From contig NC_009410.2 of the NCBI RefSeq assembly GCF_000002875.2, positions 434,001 through 498,000 on the forward strand: a stretch of DNA of 64,000 nucleotides. Reading direction: 5' to 3'. Each line of letters starts with the position of its first letter. Position 1 is the first letter of the stretch. A model generated the notes under the pieces. That model worked only from the letters and a program-made list of their open reading frames with translations, did no database searches and had not been told where the DNA came from. This document shows positions 1-9,965 of this stretch, one piece after another. The stretch is from Leishmania infantum JPCM5. Its lineage: Eukaryota; Euglenozoa; Kinetoplastea; Trypanosomatida; Trypanosomatidae. The translations under genes were made by a program, and so were the position numbers.

Positions 1-1
1 G

Positions 2-610
2 CCGTGGGAGGGCCCCTTTGTGCCGAAGCCGGAGATCCCCGCCGCGGCATTCGCTATCGATGAGGCGGCGAGCCTGATCGACCCCGAGGACGACCGCGCC
101 GAAAGCTGGTCGCTTCAGTTCAAGCAATACCCCGTGAAGGATGGCACTGTGGTGCCTTGGATGGACTTCGACCTCGCCGGCGCAGACGCGGAGGTGGACG
201 CGGAGGGCGCTGCACGTGCTGAGCTGGAGGGCCGACTGCTAGAGAAACTTCGCGTTAGCACGTCGCCGTCGCCGTCATTGTTGTCAAGCGCCGAGGCGAA
301 GAGGGCTAGCAACGATGAAGACGCGGCTGCCGCACGCGAGGAAGCCGGCCGCAAGCCGCTACACCCCTTAGTCGTCTACGTACACCCCGGCGAAACGCTT
401 TACCTGCCCGCGATGTGGCTTCATCGTGTTGCCCAACACCCCGATAGCACCGACCTGCACGCGCGTCAGCGGCACAGCGGGTCTGCCAACGCGGCAGCAT
501 CCGCCTCGCCACCGCCACTCCCCCTGACCGCCGCGGTGAACTACTGGTATGGCATGAGCTTCAGCAACCCGTCGGTCGTGCTTTTGCGTGAGTTTGGGCT
601 CCTGTTGTGA
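2..610 (+). CDS. JmjC-domain protein, JMJD7-like (3' part; 5' end outside window)
   Basis: The reading frame is open from the left edge, so only the C-terminal 202 residues are present. Near the end are a TLYLPAMWLHRVAQ segment and, after a low-complexity insert of about 35 residues, AVNYWYGM. This pair matches the end of the JMJD7-type cupin fold, where LYLPALWFHHV and AVNFWYDM are the equivalents. The histidine of WLH (bases 422-424) sits where the distal iron ligand of JmjC oxygenases lies; the HxD pair must be upstream of the window. Human JMJD7 is a 2-oxoglutarate/Fe(II) lysyl hydroxylase acting on DRG-family GTPases. Whether the parasite protein shares that substrate is inference. The Ala/Ser-rich insert and an acidic/alanine stretch in the first half are lineage-specific. 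JMJD7 is favoured over other JmjC proteins because of the YWYGM end and the short tail. Confidence 0.75.
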   Translation, partial: PWEGPFVPKPEIPAAAFAIDEAASLIDPEDDRAESWSLQFKQYPVKDGTVVPWMDFDLAGADAEVDAEGAARAELEGRLLEKLRVSTSPSPSLLSSAEAKRASNDEDAAAAREEAGRKPLHPLVVYVHPGETLYLPAMWLHRVAQHPDSTDLHARQRHSGSANAAASASPPPLPLTAAVNYWYGMSFSNPSVVLLREFGLLL

Positions 611-1371
611 GGTGGGGGCTCGCTGCGCCGGGTCGGCGTTCCATCGACTCGTTCTCTCTCTCTCTCCCCACCCCTCCCCCCTTCACGGAGGCGGATGCAC
701 CTCTTTTTGGTCAACACGAAGTACAGGCGACGGGGAGAGAGAGGTGGGGGAGGGGCTGTGAGTATCTGCGCTCGGAGGGTAGTGAAGCCAATAGTCATCG
801 ACTCACGGATGGAAGAAAAGAGGGGATTGAGGCTGGAGTCATGTGGGCAGTTTTTGCGGGTGATTTTGGAGGGTGTGGATGTGAGTGTGCGCACCACTGC
901 TAACGTCGGAGCGTGCTTGATGCAGCAGCGTGAATCGCGTAACCGTGCAACTAAAGAGCCGGCACCACCAAATCAGTTTAGAAAGCAACCTGTGCACGCA
1001 CGTCCATGTATGCTCTCTACCAAGGTGGGAAGGCACTCCTGCGCGCTGCTGCACAACAACAGCAGCCGAGGAGCCGTCTCATCCCTCCATCACGTGAACT
1101 GTGGTTGTGCGAATGCTCATGCCCAAACAGGATTGGAGCGGCTTCCGTTCCGATGTTTCTCTCCTGCTGCCCCTCCCCCCCCGCGCGCCCCCGATCCTCG
1201 AATCTCTCTTTCTTCTCCTTTCACGTTTTCTTTGCTTGCACCAGCTAGCGCTGCGGAGGGACGTGCACACGCATAAGTGCCTTCAGCCGCTCCACGCACA
1301 CGCACACCCTCCTCGTCCCCCTCCGCTCTGCCTCTCACTTGCCAGCACAACACACACGCACAAACTGTATC
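611..1371 (+). other. Intergenic region, JmjC gene to UTP5-like gene
   Basis: This 761-nt stretch has no convincing gene. It contains a CT-rich tract at about 646-684 and the trans-splicing signal of the next gene at 1201-1244. Short open frames here are not supported by codon use. Confidence 0.7.
1201..1244 (+). promoter_or_regulatory. Predicted polypyrimidine tract and trans-splice acceptor
   Basis: A nearly pure T/C run ends in CAG at 1242-1244. It lies 127 nt upstream of the ATG at 1372 and is the best spliced-leader addition site for that gene. Confidence 0.6.
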
Positions 1372-4300
1372 ATGACGGAAAAGTCGCTCCTTCTGAAGTG
1401 TGACTTCGCTGGTCGTTACTTCATGGTGGGCACTGACTTCCCCGCCGCACGCATCTTCGACACGACGACCTCATCCCTGGCCGCTGTTGTGGAGTTGCCC
1501 CTGCGCAGGCGCACAGTCTCGCTCGCTGCACTGACACTGACGTCTGTCGCGATTCGCCAAGCGGAGGAGAACGAAGCGCCGGCGTCAAGCGGGAAGGGCA
1601 GCTCGCTTGCCGGTAACCGCAGCGAGGCGCTTCTCGACAACAAGGTCGCCACATATTATGCCGCCGTCGGCCTCAGCGACGGTACGGTGATCCTGCACGA
1701 TGTTCGCCGCGACGTTCAGCTCGCCCATGTGCAAGTGTCAGAGACGCAGCAGCCAATCATCTCGCTGCAGATGTGTGGCGGGTACGCGTTCTGCTTGGCT
1801 GCCAACCACATCCTGTACGTGCTGCACGTTCAGAACTCCACCTCAGGGCCGTGTCTTCGTCTGTGCGTGCAGCCCGATGCGAGCTCGATCGCGGTCACCA
1901 CACTCACTGCTATGGACACTGCGGCAGTGACGGCGCCCCGCACAGCATCAAGCGCCACCAACTCGAATCGCGTCTTTCGTGTGCTCGTCTCGGGGCCCAC
2001 AAATGCGCTGTACGAGATGCGTGCGCTGGCGAACAACAGCAGCTGCAGCGGTGCCATGGCCGGCTCGGCTACCGCCAACACGGCAGTCGCGCCGCAGGTG
2101 CACGCCACGAAGCTGCTGGCATTTCCATCGCAGGGAACGAGTGCCGAGTTTGCATGGGTGAGCAGCGTGGCCCCGTCAGCTCTGCCTGCTGGTGGCGGTG
2201 GTGTGTCGGACACGCCCGTCTCGCTGCCGGCCATCACGGCCAGCGCGCAGGATGGCGTTGTGCGCGTCTGGGACGTGCGGTACACGCCACCGCCCTCCTC
2301 TGCCGCTGCCTCACCCCTCACCACCGATCTTGACAGCGTCGCTGCATCGTCGTCGGCAATGGTGGCGCGGTGCCGCCGAACGCTTCTGTGCGGACAGCGC
2401 ATCCTCAACGTGTCCGTGCTGCCCGACACGATCAACGGCAGCCGTAAGGGCAACTACATCATGGTGACCACCCTAACCGGTTCGGTGCTGCTCTGGAGTC
2501 TCGGTGACGCTCTGCTGCCGCCAGTTGTGGAGCCGGTGCCACTGAAGCCTGATGTGGTGCTCGTGTCTGCGGTGGCAGCTGGTCGGCTTCTCTTCAGTGC
2601 ATTGCGGCCGGCGTCTGGAGCACCCAGCCACGCCGCACCATCAGACAGCCCGCTGCGTTCGCTGGAGATGACCCTGTTGCGCGGTCGCTTCGCTCTGCCC
2701 CTGTTTGAAACCAAGAACGTTGGCGACGCCGTGGAGGAGGCCTCGTCCGCAGGTGCCGCAGCGCCGCCGGAGTCGGCGGCCACCACGGGCGCGGCCGTCG
2801 GAGCCCGCACGAAGGCGAGGGCGGCGAAAGCGAATGCTGCCAACGCGCGACGCACGGCCCTCGCCACCCTCGCCCTCGCCGTGGCCGGCACGAATGCCAG
2901 CGTCGCCACCGTCGTGGAGCTGCCGCTGAACGCGGCGCACGCCTCGTTGCTGGCAGACCAGCGCGACGCGGAGTACCTTCTCCAGCACACCACCGACGCG
3001 GCTACGAGCGCCTTCGTCGTTATGGACACCGTCTGGGCAGCGCACCGGCAGCAGGTTGCCGCAAAGGCGAGCCAGTACATGACGGACGCTTTCAAGGCGC
3101 CGCAGCTGTACCACGCCAAGTCCATTCAGGACCTGCCAGTGAAGCAGTACACACTCGAGCAGCGGCTGCAGCAGGTGGCCCGTGAAGAGGCGGCCGCCGC
3201 GCTGCGGCGGAGGCAACTCGCCACCGGCAGTGCAGTGGCCGCCGAGGGAGCAAGCGACGCCGACGATGCCCTCGAGCAGCGCCAGGGAGCCGACACCAAG
3301 GCTGGTCGCAGTGTCATGTCACACCACGCCCTCGGGCTCGCTACCGTGCCTCTGTATCAGGCGCTGCACGCAAATGACACGTCGGCTGTGATGGACCTGT
3401 TAAGCATGTCCGCTCGGTCCGCGGAGGGCATGCGGGCGACGGTGCTTTCCCTGCAGCTCCCGTACTGCCTGCAGCTGCTGCATGTCATCTCGGAGCGTTT
3501 GGGGCTGTGCAGTAAGGCGGTCGAGAAGGTCACGCCAGCGTCGCAGTCTGGCGCGGGTGATGGTGCAGAGTCGACGACCGCGTGTGCTACGGCTGAGCAG
3601 GACGGTCACGCCGTCGGCACCGTGAGCGGCAGCGCGACGGCCGACGCGGCGGCGCAGTCAGCAGACGCCTATGGTAGCAGGGGCAGCGGTGCCGCGCTGC
3701 GCGGAGGCGTGGCAGCCTTTTCGATTCGCTCCTCTCTTCTCGAGTGGATCGACGCGATTGTGCACTACCGCGGCAGCGAGCTGCTGGCGGTGCAGCGCGA
3801 TTGGGACGCGCGGGAGGCGGCCGGTCGGGCGAGCGAGACGACACCGCCGATGGTGGCCTCTCCTCCCAAGGACTTCCTAGCCCCCATCCTGCACCACTAC
3901 GAAAGCTTGTGCAGCCAATACGACAAGCTGGCTGTCCTGTATGGGCGACTGTCGATCTTTAAGTCCGTCCGGCCTTCACGGAAGAATGAGTTCCTGAACA
4001 TTCCGCGGAAGTCGCTATCCTCCAATGTGGAGATGGGGCGTCCAGTGCCAGCCGTCAACGGTGGCCTCGCCACTAGCAGCGACTCCAGCAAGCGACGCCT
4101 GCACCTCACCGGGCGGAGCAGCGTCGTCGATGACGACATCCTCTTCCCTGTAATGTTCAAGGAGTCGCGCTCGCGGTCTGGCCCTCGAGTGGTGCGCGTC
4201 CGCAGCAAGCTCGAGATAGAGAAGAAGCGGCGGCAGCGCGAGAGCAAGGGCGTGGCGTTGCAGAAGCGTGCCCGCGCGCTGGCGCGGGAGCAGCTGCGGA

Positions 4301-4947
4301 GCACCAAGGCTGCGCACAGCATCCTCGACGACAACAGCGGCATGAAGCGCGGCGGCCTTGATGTCGTGGACCAGATCATGATGGCCGAGATGGCGGGCAA
4401 AGACGGCGAGATGGACCTGGACGCGCTGGAGGCGATGGACCTCGCTGACGATGCGAGCGACACGAATATGCCGAGCGACGTCTCCTTTGACAGCGAAGCG
4501 GGTGAAGAAGGTGAGGACTGGAGTGAGGAGGGGGCGGAGAGTGTCACTGCCGCTCGTGGCAAGAGCAAGAAAACCCGCAGGGAGGCCGTCGTCGCGGACC
4601 AAATGCTGGCCGACGCCGCGGATGAAGAGAGTGACGACGACCAAGACAAGGACGACGACGCGGCCCTCGACAGCAGCGAGGCCGAGTTCTCTTCGGGCAG
4701 CGATGATGACGTTGACTCCGACTCCCCGGATGGCGACGATGAAGAGAGTGATGCCGAGGAAGACGATGACGATGACGACGAGGCTCAAGAGAGCGGTGAC
4801 GATGACAAGACGCAGACGTCTGACGAACTCGACGAAGAGAACGAGGACGATGGAATGGGCGAGGACATGCAGGAGCTGCTGAGCCGGCATGAGGACGATG
4901 CGGATCGCTCAGAGCGTCGCAAAGCCAAGAAGGTGCGCACTGACTAA
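1372..4947 (+). CDS. WD40/Utp12-domain protein, probable SSU processome component (UTP5/WDR43-like)
   Basis: The ATG at 1372 is the first one in frame after the splice acceptor and gives 1,191 residues. The N-terminal half has degenerate WD40 blades, for example around residues 95-115 (DGTVILHDVR), 293 (DGVVRVWDVR) and 370 (GSVLLWSL). Residues about 649-870 form a helical Utp12-type domain split by an Ala/Gly-rich insert. Its signature pieces are a repeated Leu-rich QLPYCLQLLHVISERL helix, an LLEWIDAIVHYRG segment and a final YDKLAVLYGRLSIF helix. The last 200 residues are basic and then extremely acidic (long Asp/Glu/Ser runs), as in many nucleolar proteins. In other eukaryotes Utp12-domain WD40 proteins act in the UTP-A/UTP-B complexes on pre-rRNA. 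WDR43/UTP5 is the closest architecture, but other Utp12-domain members cannot be excluded. The protein is nearly twice the usual length because of low-complexity inserts. Confidence 0.7.
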   Translation: MTEKSLLLKCDFAGRYFMVGTDFPAARIFDTTTSSLAAVVELPLRRRTVSLAALTLTSVAIRQAEENEAPASSGKGSSLAGNRSEALLDNKVATYYAAVGLSDGTVILHDVRRDVQLAHVQVSETQQPIISLQMCGGYAFCLAANHILYVLHVQNSTSGPCLRLCVQPDASSIAVTTLTAMDTAAVTAPRTASSATNSNRVFRVLVSGPTNALYEMRALANNSSCSGAMAGSATANTAVAPQVHATKLLAFPSQGTSAEFAWVSSVAPSALPAGGGGVSDTPVSLPAITASAQDGVVRVWDVRYTPPPSSAAASPLTTDLDSVAASSSAMVARCRRTLLCGQRILNVSVLPDTINGSRKGNYIMVTTLTGSVLLWSLGDALLPPVVEPVPLKPDVVLVSAVAAGRLLFSALRPASGAPSHAAPSDSPLRSLEMTLLRGRFALPLFETKNVGDAVEEASSAGAAAPPESAATTGAAVGARTKARAAKANAANARRTALATLALAVAGTNASVATVVELPLNAAHASLLADQRDAEYLLQHTTDAATSAFVVMDTVWAAHRQQVAAKASQYMTDAFKAPQLYHAKSIQDLPVKQYTLEQRLQQVAREEAAAALRRRQLATGSAVAAEGASDADDALEQRQGADTKAGRSVMSHHALGLATVPLYQALHANDTSAVMDLLSMSARSAEGMRATVLSLQLPYCLQLLHVISERLGLCSKAVEKVTPASQSGAGDGAESTTACATAEQDGHAVGTVSGSATADAAAQSADAYGSRGSGAALRGGVAAFSIRSSLLEWIDAIVHYRGSELLAVQRDWDAREAAGRASETTPPMVASPPKDFLAPILHHYESLCSQYDKLAVLYGRLSIFKSVRPSRKNEFLNIPRKSLSSNVEMGRPVPAVNGGLATSSDSSKRRLHLTGRSSVVDDDILFPVMFKESRSRSGPRVVRVRSKLEIEKKRRQRESKGVALQKRARALAREQLRSTKAAHSILDDNSGMKRGGLDVVDQIMMAEMAGKDGEMDLDALEAMDLADDASDTNMPSDVSFDSEAGEEGEDWSEEGAESVTAARGKSKKTRREAVVADQMLADAADEESDDDQDKDDDAALDSSEAEFSSGSDDDVDSDSPDGDDEESDAEEDDDDDDEAQESGDDDKTQTSDELDEENEDDGMGEDMQELLSRHEDDADRSERRKAKKVRTD

Positions 4948-5263
4948 GAGAGAAAAGAGGGGCGAGAGAGAGAGAGAGATGAACAGAGTCAATTAGCTGA
5001 TCTTGGACTGTATCCGGAACGAAAGCACCTAGCGAGCTCCTCTCCCTTTTCCCCCCCCCCCCACATGTGTGCGTACCAGTAACCAAATAACAGATTAAGA
5101 TGATGCGGTCGAATAAGGCAGGAAATCCATACACTTATAGGTGAAGTGCGATACAATGGCAGAACGGGAATACTGAGCGCGGCGCCTCCTCTATCTGCTC
5201 CTCCACAGTATGTGAGTGCCGGTGTATCTGTTCGTGATGTGTTGGTATCCGCGCTGTGCAGAG

Positions 5264-5287
5264 GTGCATATATATATATATATGCAC
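5264..5287. repeat. 24-nt perfect palindrome with (TA)n core
   Basis: The arms GTGCATATATAT and ATATATATGCAC are exact reverse complements. It lies about 320 nt after the UTP5-like stop codon, probably in the 3' untranslated region. Confidence 0.8.
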
Positions 5288-6402
5288 GTAGGCGTATGTG
5301 CGTATGTGTGCGAGTGTGGAAAAGTCGGAGTGGGGCTGTGCTGGATGAGGGACGTGGCCAGTGAGTGTGTGTGTGTGTCGATAGAAGCAGCAGATGAGCG
5401 GTACAGATGCCTGTCTGTGGAACGCTGATGGGCACCTTCTGTGCTACATGTGAGTGAGTGTGCATGCGGCTCGCCCTCTCTGCTTGTCTCTCCGCCCCAC
5501 CCTCCTCCCTTCTTTTCTGGTTGGGCTCCTTTCTTGCACTTCGGCTAATCCTGTTGGCGGCGGTGGCGGCGGTGGTGCCGACGATCGTAATGAGATGCAC
5601 GCTGTTGGTCTCTCCCGACTTCGCTCTCGTTCTAAGAGAAATGAGACTCTCTTTCTGCCTTGTTTAGCTGTTGTTCAGCACGCACCACACACGCTCAGCA
5701 TTCGCATGCGCGCGGAAACGAAAGGGAAGCACAGATGCAGAGAGAGAAAGACAGGCAGTGACTGCGAGTCGAGTTAACGGGTGAAGAGGAGGTGCAGATT
5801 TGTGGGGCTCTGCGTGCTACCAGTGAGCCATGGCGAGCAGCCTGAGTGCAGGTGCAAACGTATCCCCACGCGAGAGTCCTCTGTGAGAGAACGCGTTGTG
5901 TGTAGCGGCTCCGCCCTGCCACTGTCAGTGCCACTAAGCGTTACCTCTTCACTGAGAAATAAGCGAGACGTGTTCCTGTCCTGCGATGTGGCTCGGCAAT
6001 GGTACCAGGGCAGATGATGCAAGGCGCACGAGTCATTGCCACAGCGCTCGAGCCTACCCTCGCCACCATCGCCTTTGCTCTCTGGTGTTGCCATGCACTT
6101 GTTGTTCTCGGCAACTGGTAGTGACTGGGCCATTACTTTCTTTCTCGCTCTCTGCATTTCTCCCTTTCTTAGATGCAGCGTCTCAGTCCGCGCCCCTTTT
6201 CGCCTCTTTTCCGTGCGCTTCGCTCTGTTTTCATCCCCTTCTCCCGTGCGCGTGTGCGTTGTTCTTGAGCCTCTCGTCTGCTGGTTCTCGCCGCGTCTGC
6301 CACGCCTCCTCCGTGTCTGCTCGCCCACAAGCACACACACATAAATACGGAAAGAGGGAGCGAGGGATAGAGTGAGAGGAGCGGGGGTCACACACATACA
6401 CA

Positions 6403-6437
6403 CATCTCTTCTCTCTCTCTCTTGGTGCTCTCATCAG
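6403..6437 (+). promoter_or_regulatory. Predicted polypyrimidine tract and trans-splice acceptor
   Basis: A CTCTCT-rich tract is followed by CAG ending at 6437, 183 nt before the ATG at 6621. Confidence 0.55.
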
Positions 6438-6620
6438 GCGCTCATCCCCCCTTGGCATCGTCGCTCCGTGCCTTCTCTCCCGTTTTACGGCCCCCGCTGA
6501 CTTTCTGCGGTGGTGCGGATCGAGGCGCACGCACGCGCACAGGCGCAGTTGATAGCAGCATCTTGTGGTGCCGTAGAGAGAGCGTGTGCGCGCGACTCCT
6601 CGAAAGGCACAAGCGAAAAG

Positions 6621-7649
6621 ATGTACACGCAAACGACGCCGTTGCTGCGCGGCCTCTTCTCAAGGAAGCAGGACATGCAGTCGATGGTCGAAGGCCACTT
6701 CTGGAGCCTCACGCGGTACCGCATTCTGCCGCGGTTTCTCGGCCTTGACTTCGCTGGCAACGTCATCTTCTTTCCGTCCCACCGCAAGCAAGGCTTTGGT
6801 GGATGGACGGCCGTCACGCTAGGTGCGCCGGGTAGTGCAAACTCGGCCTTTCTCAGCTCGGACATGAGCGGTGTGAACGTCCTCGAGGATGGCTACCCGC
6901 TACACTACAAGGCGAGCCGCAAGCTGCAGGCCTTCGTAGCCCAGGAGCGTCGCCGCTGGCAGAAGAAGCAGGCGGAGGCGATGGCGGCCGCGGCAAAGGC
7001 CAAGGCTGACAGTGAGGCAGCTGCAGAGGCAACAACGATGTCTGCGGAAACTGCGAAGAGTGGCCAGGCCATCAATGTGGCGATCCCGCAGGAGCACATG
7101 GCGAGCTACGATGACGACCAGCAGTTCCGCGACATGCTTGCTATCAAGTGCTCACAGCCGCGCTTCTACACCAGCCAGCTGCGTGTCAGCCGTCTTGCCA
7201 CTATCATGTACAAGTGTCTCTACTTTTACCTCTGGGCTGTGTTTGTGTCGCTCATCGTGCAGGGCTACCTCATGTTCCGTGCCTGGGTAAACCCCCCGGC
7301 CCGCGAGGGACTCAAGAACATCGAGGAGCACGTTCTGCACATTCCACGGCTGCTTTTCTCGGGATGTGTGTACGGGCTCGTGTGGCTCGTGCGCACCGCG
7401 CAGCCGGTGATCGACCCTGTCGTGAACTTTTTGACGGAGAACTTTCCCCAGGTGAACTGGGGCGCCGCCTCTGCCGAGAACCTGGCAAGCCGGGCACAGC
7501 ACCTTGCCGACGACGCGCACCCCAAGGCAAAGGAACGCAGGCAGAAGGAGATGCAGCTAAAGCTGCAGACGGAAGCAGAGCGCCGCACGTGGTGGACGCG
7601 TGTCTTGATGGTGCTGCTGGCCGTCTTCTCCGTCCTCTGCGTTCTTTGA
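6621..7649 (+). CDS. Conserved-type kinetoplastid membrane protein, function unknown
   Basis: The ATG at 6621 is the first in frame after the splice acceptor and gives 342 residues. The N-terminal 100 residues contain aromatic patches (HFWSLTRYRILPRFLGLDF). They are followed by a charged Ala/Lys/Glu-rich helix (about 105-140) that may be a coiled coil. A hydrophobic segment at about 199-221 (LYFYLWAVFVSLIVQGYLMF) is a clear membrane span. A second, weaker one is at about 243-262, and a third lies at the extreme C-terminus (VLMVLLAVFSVLCVL), like a tail anchor. I do not recognise a family. A perilipin-like or organelle-surface protein would fit the layout, but this is only a guess. No signal peptide is evident. 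Confidence 0.8.
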   Translation: MYTQTTPLLRGLFSRKQDMQSMVEGHFWSLTRYRILPRFLGLDFAGNVIFFPSHRKQGFGGWTAVTLGAPGSANSAFLSSDMSGVNVLEDGYPLHYKASRKLQAFVAQERRRWQKKQAEAMAAAAKAKADSEAAAEATTMSAETAKSGQAINVAIPQEHMASYDDDQQFRDMLAIKCSQPRFYTSQLRVSRLATIMYKCLYFYLWAVFVSLIVQGYLMFRAWVNPPAREGLKNIEEHVLHIPRLLFSGCVYGLVWLVRTAQPVIDPVVNFLTENFPQVNWGAASAENLASRAQHLADDAHPKAKERRQKEMQLKLQTEAERRTWWTRVLMVLLAVFSVLCVL

Positions 7650-7889
7650 GCAACACGTAAGAGGGCAGCGAAGCGAAAAGGAAAAAGAGAAGGGCCGACC
7701 TCGACTCAGAGAGAGAGAGAGCGCAGCCCTGCTGCGGCGGAGCTGAAAAGGGGCCGTTGCACCCCTGCCTCTTGCGCGCACACACACACACGGACGACCT
7801 GATGCATGCCAATTCCCCCACACTTGTTTTCCGTCTCCTTCCCTCTTGCTCCCTTTCTTGTACTCTTTGCTTGTGTTTTGGTACCTTTT

Positions 7890-8521
7890 CTTGGCCGGAG
7901 GAGTGCCCTCTGACCTCCTTGAGGCGAGCTGCGACGCAGCGGCACTGCCCAACGCACTGGACGCCCCACCACGCGCGGTAAATTCGAAGGCGCCGTCGCT
8001 CGTGCGGGTTTCGTGTCGGTGGCGCTTGTGCGCGTGCACTGGCTTTTGCGCGAACCGTGCAGAAGTGATGGCCTGGCTACGGGCACCTGCGAGGCCTTGC
8101 TGCACCACAGGAGCTCCGTCATCGTCTTCATCTTCCTTTCTTACACTGCCGACTTCGGCATCGCGGTGCCGCCGCGTATGTCGCAAAGGCTGTTCAGATC
8201 GTTCCCGCCATTGACCGCTGCCGCCGCTCAGCGCAAAGAGGACCTCGACAGGGATGTCCCAGTCAGCTGTCGGGCCGCGCGGGAAGCCACCCCCAACGCG
8301 ATGATCCATCAACGGGTCCGCCGAGATGGCTGCTGCTGTCACGGTAGACATTTCATTGGAGAGCGCGTTGCCACCACGGCCCCGAGCATCCTCCCCGACA
8401 ACAGCGCCAAACACACCGGCAGCTGGCTCGACTTCTCCGGGCGAGCGGAGGCTGTTGCTCGNACGCGCGGTCATCTGAGGCGGGATTGGCAGTTGCCGAG
8501 GCCCCGCAGCGAGTCCGCGCT
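7890..8521 (-). pseudogene. Coding-like island of unknown origin abutting a gap (orientation uncertain)
   Basis: Between the CT-rich 3' untranslated DNA and the N gap there are about 630 nt without the simple repeats of the neighbouring spacers. The minus strand is open from the gap edge (8521) through the whole island. It would encode a polar, Leishmania-like polypeptide with an EDEDDDG stretch and no recognisable domain. A + strand frame is also open from 7923 to the gap, and its third-position GC is if anything higher, so the coding strand is not settled. The frame runs into the gap and has no defined start. It may be part of a gene, a pseudogene fragment or a mis-joined contig end. Base 8462 is an N. 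Confidence 0.35.
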
Positions 8522-8621
8522 NNNNNNNNNNNNNNNNNNNNNNNNNNNNNNNNNNNNNNNNNNNNNNNNNNNNNNNNNNNNNNNNNNNNNNNNNNNNNNN
8601 NNNNNNNNNNNNNNNNNNNNN
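8522..8621. other. Assembly gap (100 N)
   Basis: Exactly 100 unknown bases, the usual placeholder for a scaffold gap of unknown length. Confidence 0.98.
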
Positions 8622-9631
8622 CCACTCTGTGGATGTGAGTCCTCTCGCTGTCTTTCGATTCTCATGTAAATGCGTGATGGCACGCGCGCACGTTGGCGCG
8701 TTGCCTTTCTCATGATCTTCTTTAGACCAGTGTATGCTGTCCGATGGGGTCTAGGTGTAGCTGTTTCCTCGTTGTTCTCTTGTTCTTCTCAAGGAGGGTG
8801 CAGTGAGGGCAGGCCTTGTTTAATGTAAGCGTTGTTGTCGTGTACATGCGTCTCTGTTTGAGGAGAGGGGGATTGCCTCTGTCTATGCGGTGCTCTGGCG
8901 TACCAGTGCCCAGCTGCGCCCTGTCCTCTCTCTCTATCCCCACCTCACCCCACCCCCACTTGCCTGGTCGTTCGACGGTTCTGGTTCCTTTGACTGTCGC
9001 CCTTGTCCACTGTCCTCCTTGCCTCTCTCTGCCTCTGCCTCTGCCTCTGTGTGTGTGCGCGCGCGCCATTGTTGCGGCGGTATCACTACAAAACAAGGTA
9101 TGCGTACATGTGCTATGCACGTCCTCGCTAACTTTATTGTCCTTCCAACCTCCATCTCTGTGTGTGTGTGTGCGCGCTCCTCTGTCCCTGTGCGTGTCTA
9201 AGTGCGGGCGTCCGCGTTAGCGTGTCCGTCTCTATGTGAGTGGGTCTTTTCCGTGGAAGGGCCGTCCAGACTCGCCCACACAAACGTCAACTAAACAATG
9301 ACCACCATCGAAGCTCGAGATGCGGGCGGGGATCGGGTTGCTGATTCCGCCCTCTCCTGCTGGCCGATAGGGTGGATGCACCGTGGGCGGGTGTCATTTA
9401 TTTGCTTCCTTTCACCTACGAAAGAGGCGGCGGTGTGCATGCGCATCTCCGTGCCCGTATTTTCTGGTGTCTGCGCTCACCGGAGTCACTGCTGTTTCTT
9501 TGTAGTACTGCATACAGTGCATGCTTCGAAGCGGGCGGGTCAGCGCCGCCGCCCCACCATCTCTTTCGGTTCCATCATAGCCACTGTGTCGTGCAGATGC
9601 AGCCCTTCGGTTCCTCTTTTGGGATGCGTGC

Positions 9632-9656
9632 GCTTCCCTTTGTTTTTGTTTTTCAG
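9632..9656 (+). promoter_or_regulatory. Predicted polypyrimidine tract and trans-splice acceptor
   Basis: A strong T-rich tract (CTTTGTTTTTGTTTTTCAG) ends with AG at 9655-9656, about 310 nt before the ATG at 9966. Confidence 0.65.
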
Positions 9657-9965
9657 TGCCTCCCCCCTCCCTGGCCGTGGCATGACGCGCGCACGAACAG
9701 GTGTACGCACGTGACTCATCGGATGCCAAGCGCGGGCCTCCTCCGCCTCCTCTATTTTCCAACCCGCCCCCTCGTCGTCACCCTTTCTACTGCGCACACG
9801 TCTTCACCACCACCCCCAAACGAAACAGAAGCCCACGAAGCGGGATAGGAACAAAGGAAAGAGAAGCACCGACACGGCGCACACGTAGCCGCGCATGCAC
9901 AACGGTTTTGCACGGCACCCCTTCCCTCGCCTCCATCTCGGTTTCTCGCGCGCTCTCTCTCTCTG

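Larger units (their letters stand above)
4948..6620 (+). other. Intergenic region
   Basis: This 1,673-nt stretch has no convincing gene. It holds a GA run just after the stop, a perfect AT-cored palindrome at 5264-5287 and the splice signals of the next gene near 6400-6437. Confidence 0.65.
7650..9965 (+). other. Intergenic region containing an assembly gap
   Basis: The first 240 nt are ordinary CT/GA-rich untranslated-type DNA. From about 7890 to the gap the base composition becomes coding-like (listed separately). After the gap the sequence is again pyrimidine-rich with short (GT)n tracts, and ends with the splice signals of the mS38-like gene. Confidence 0.6.

Noticed and set aside
1339..1371. 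N-terminal extension of the UTP5-like protein from a TTG codon
   Set aside because: Trypanosomatid genes start at ATG. The first ATG in frame is at 1372 and the added residues are spacer-like.
5454..5777. Short plus-strand frames after the UTP5-like gene
   Set aside because: The translations are dominated by Ser/Leu/Pro from CT-rich DNA and no splice signal or domain supports a gene.
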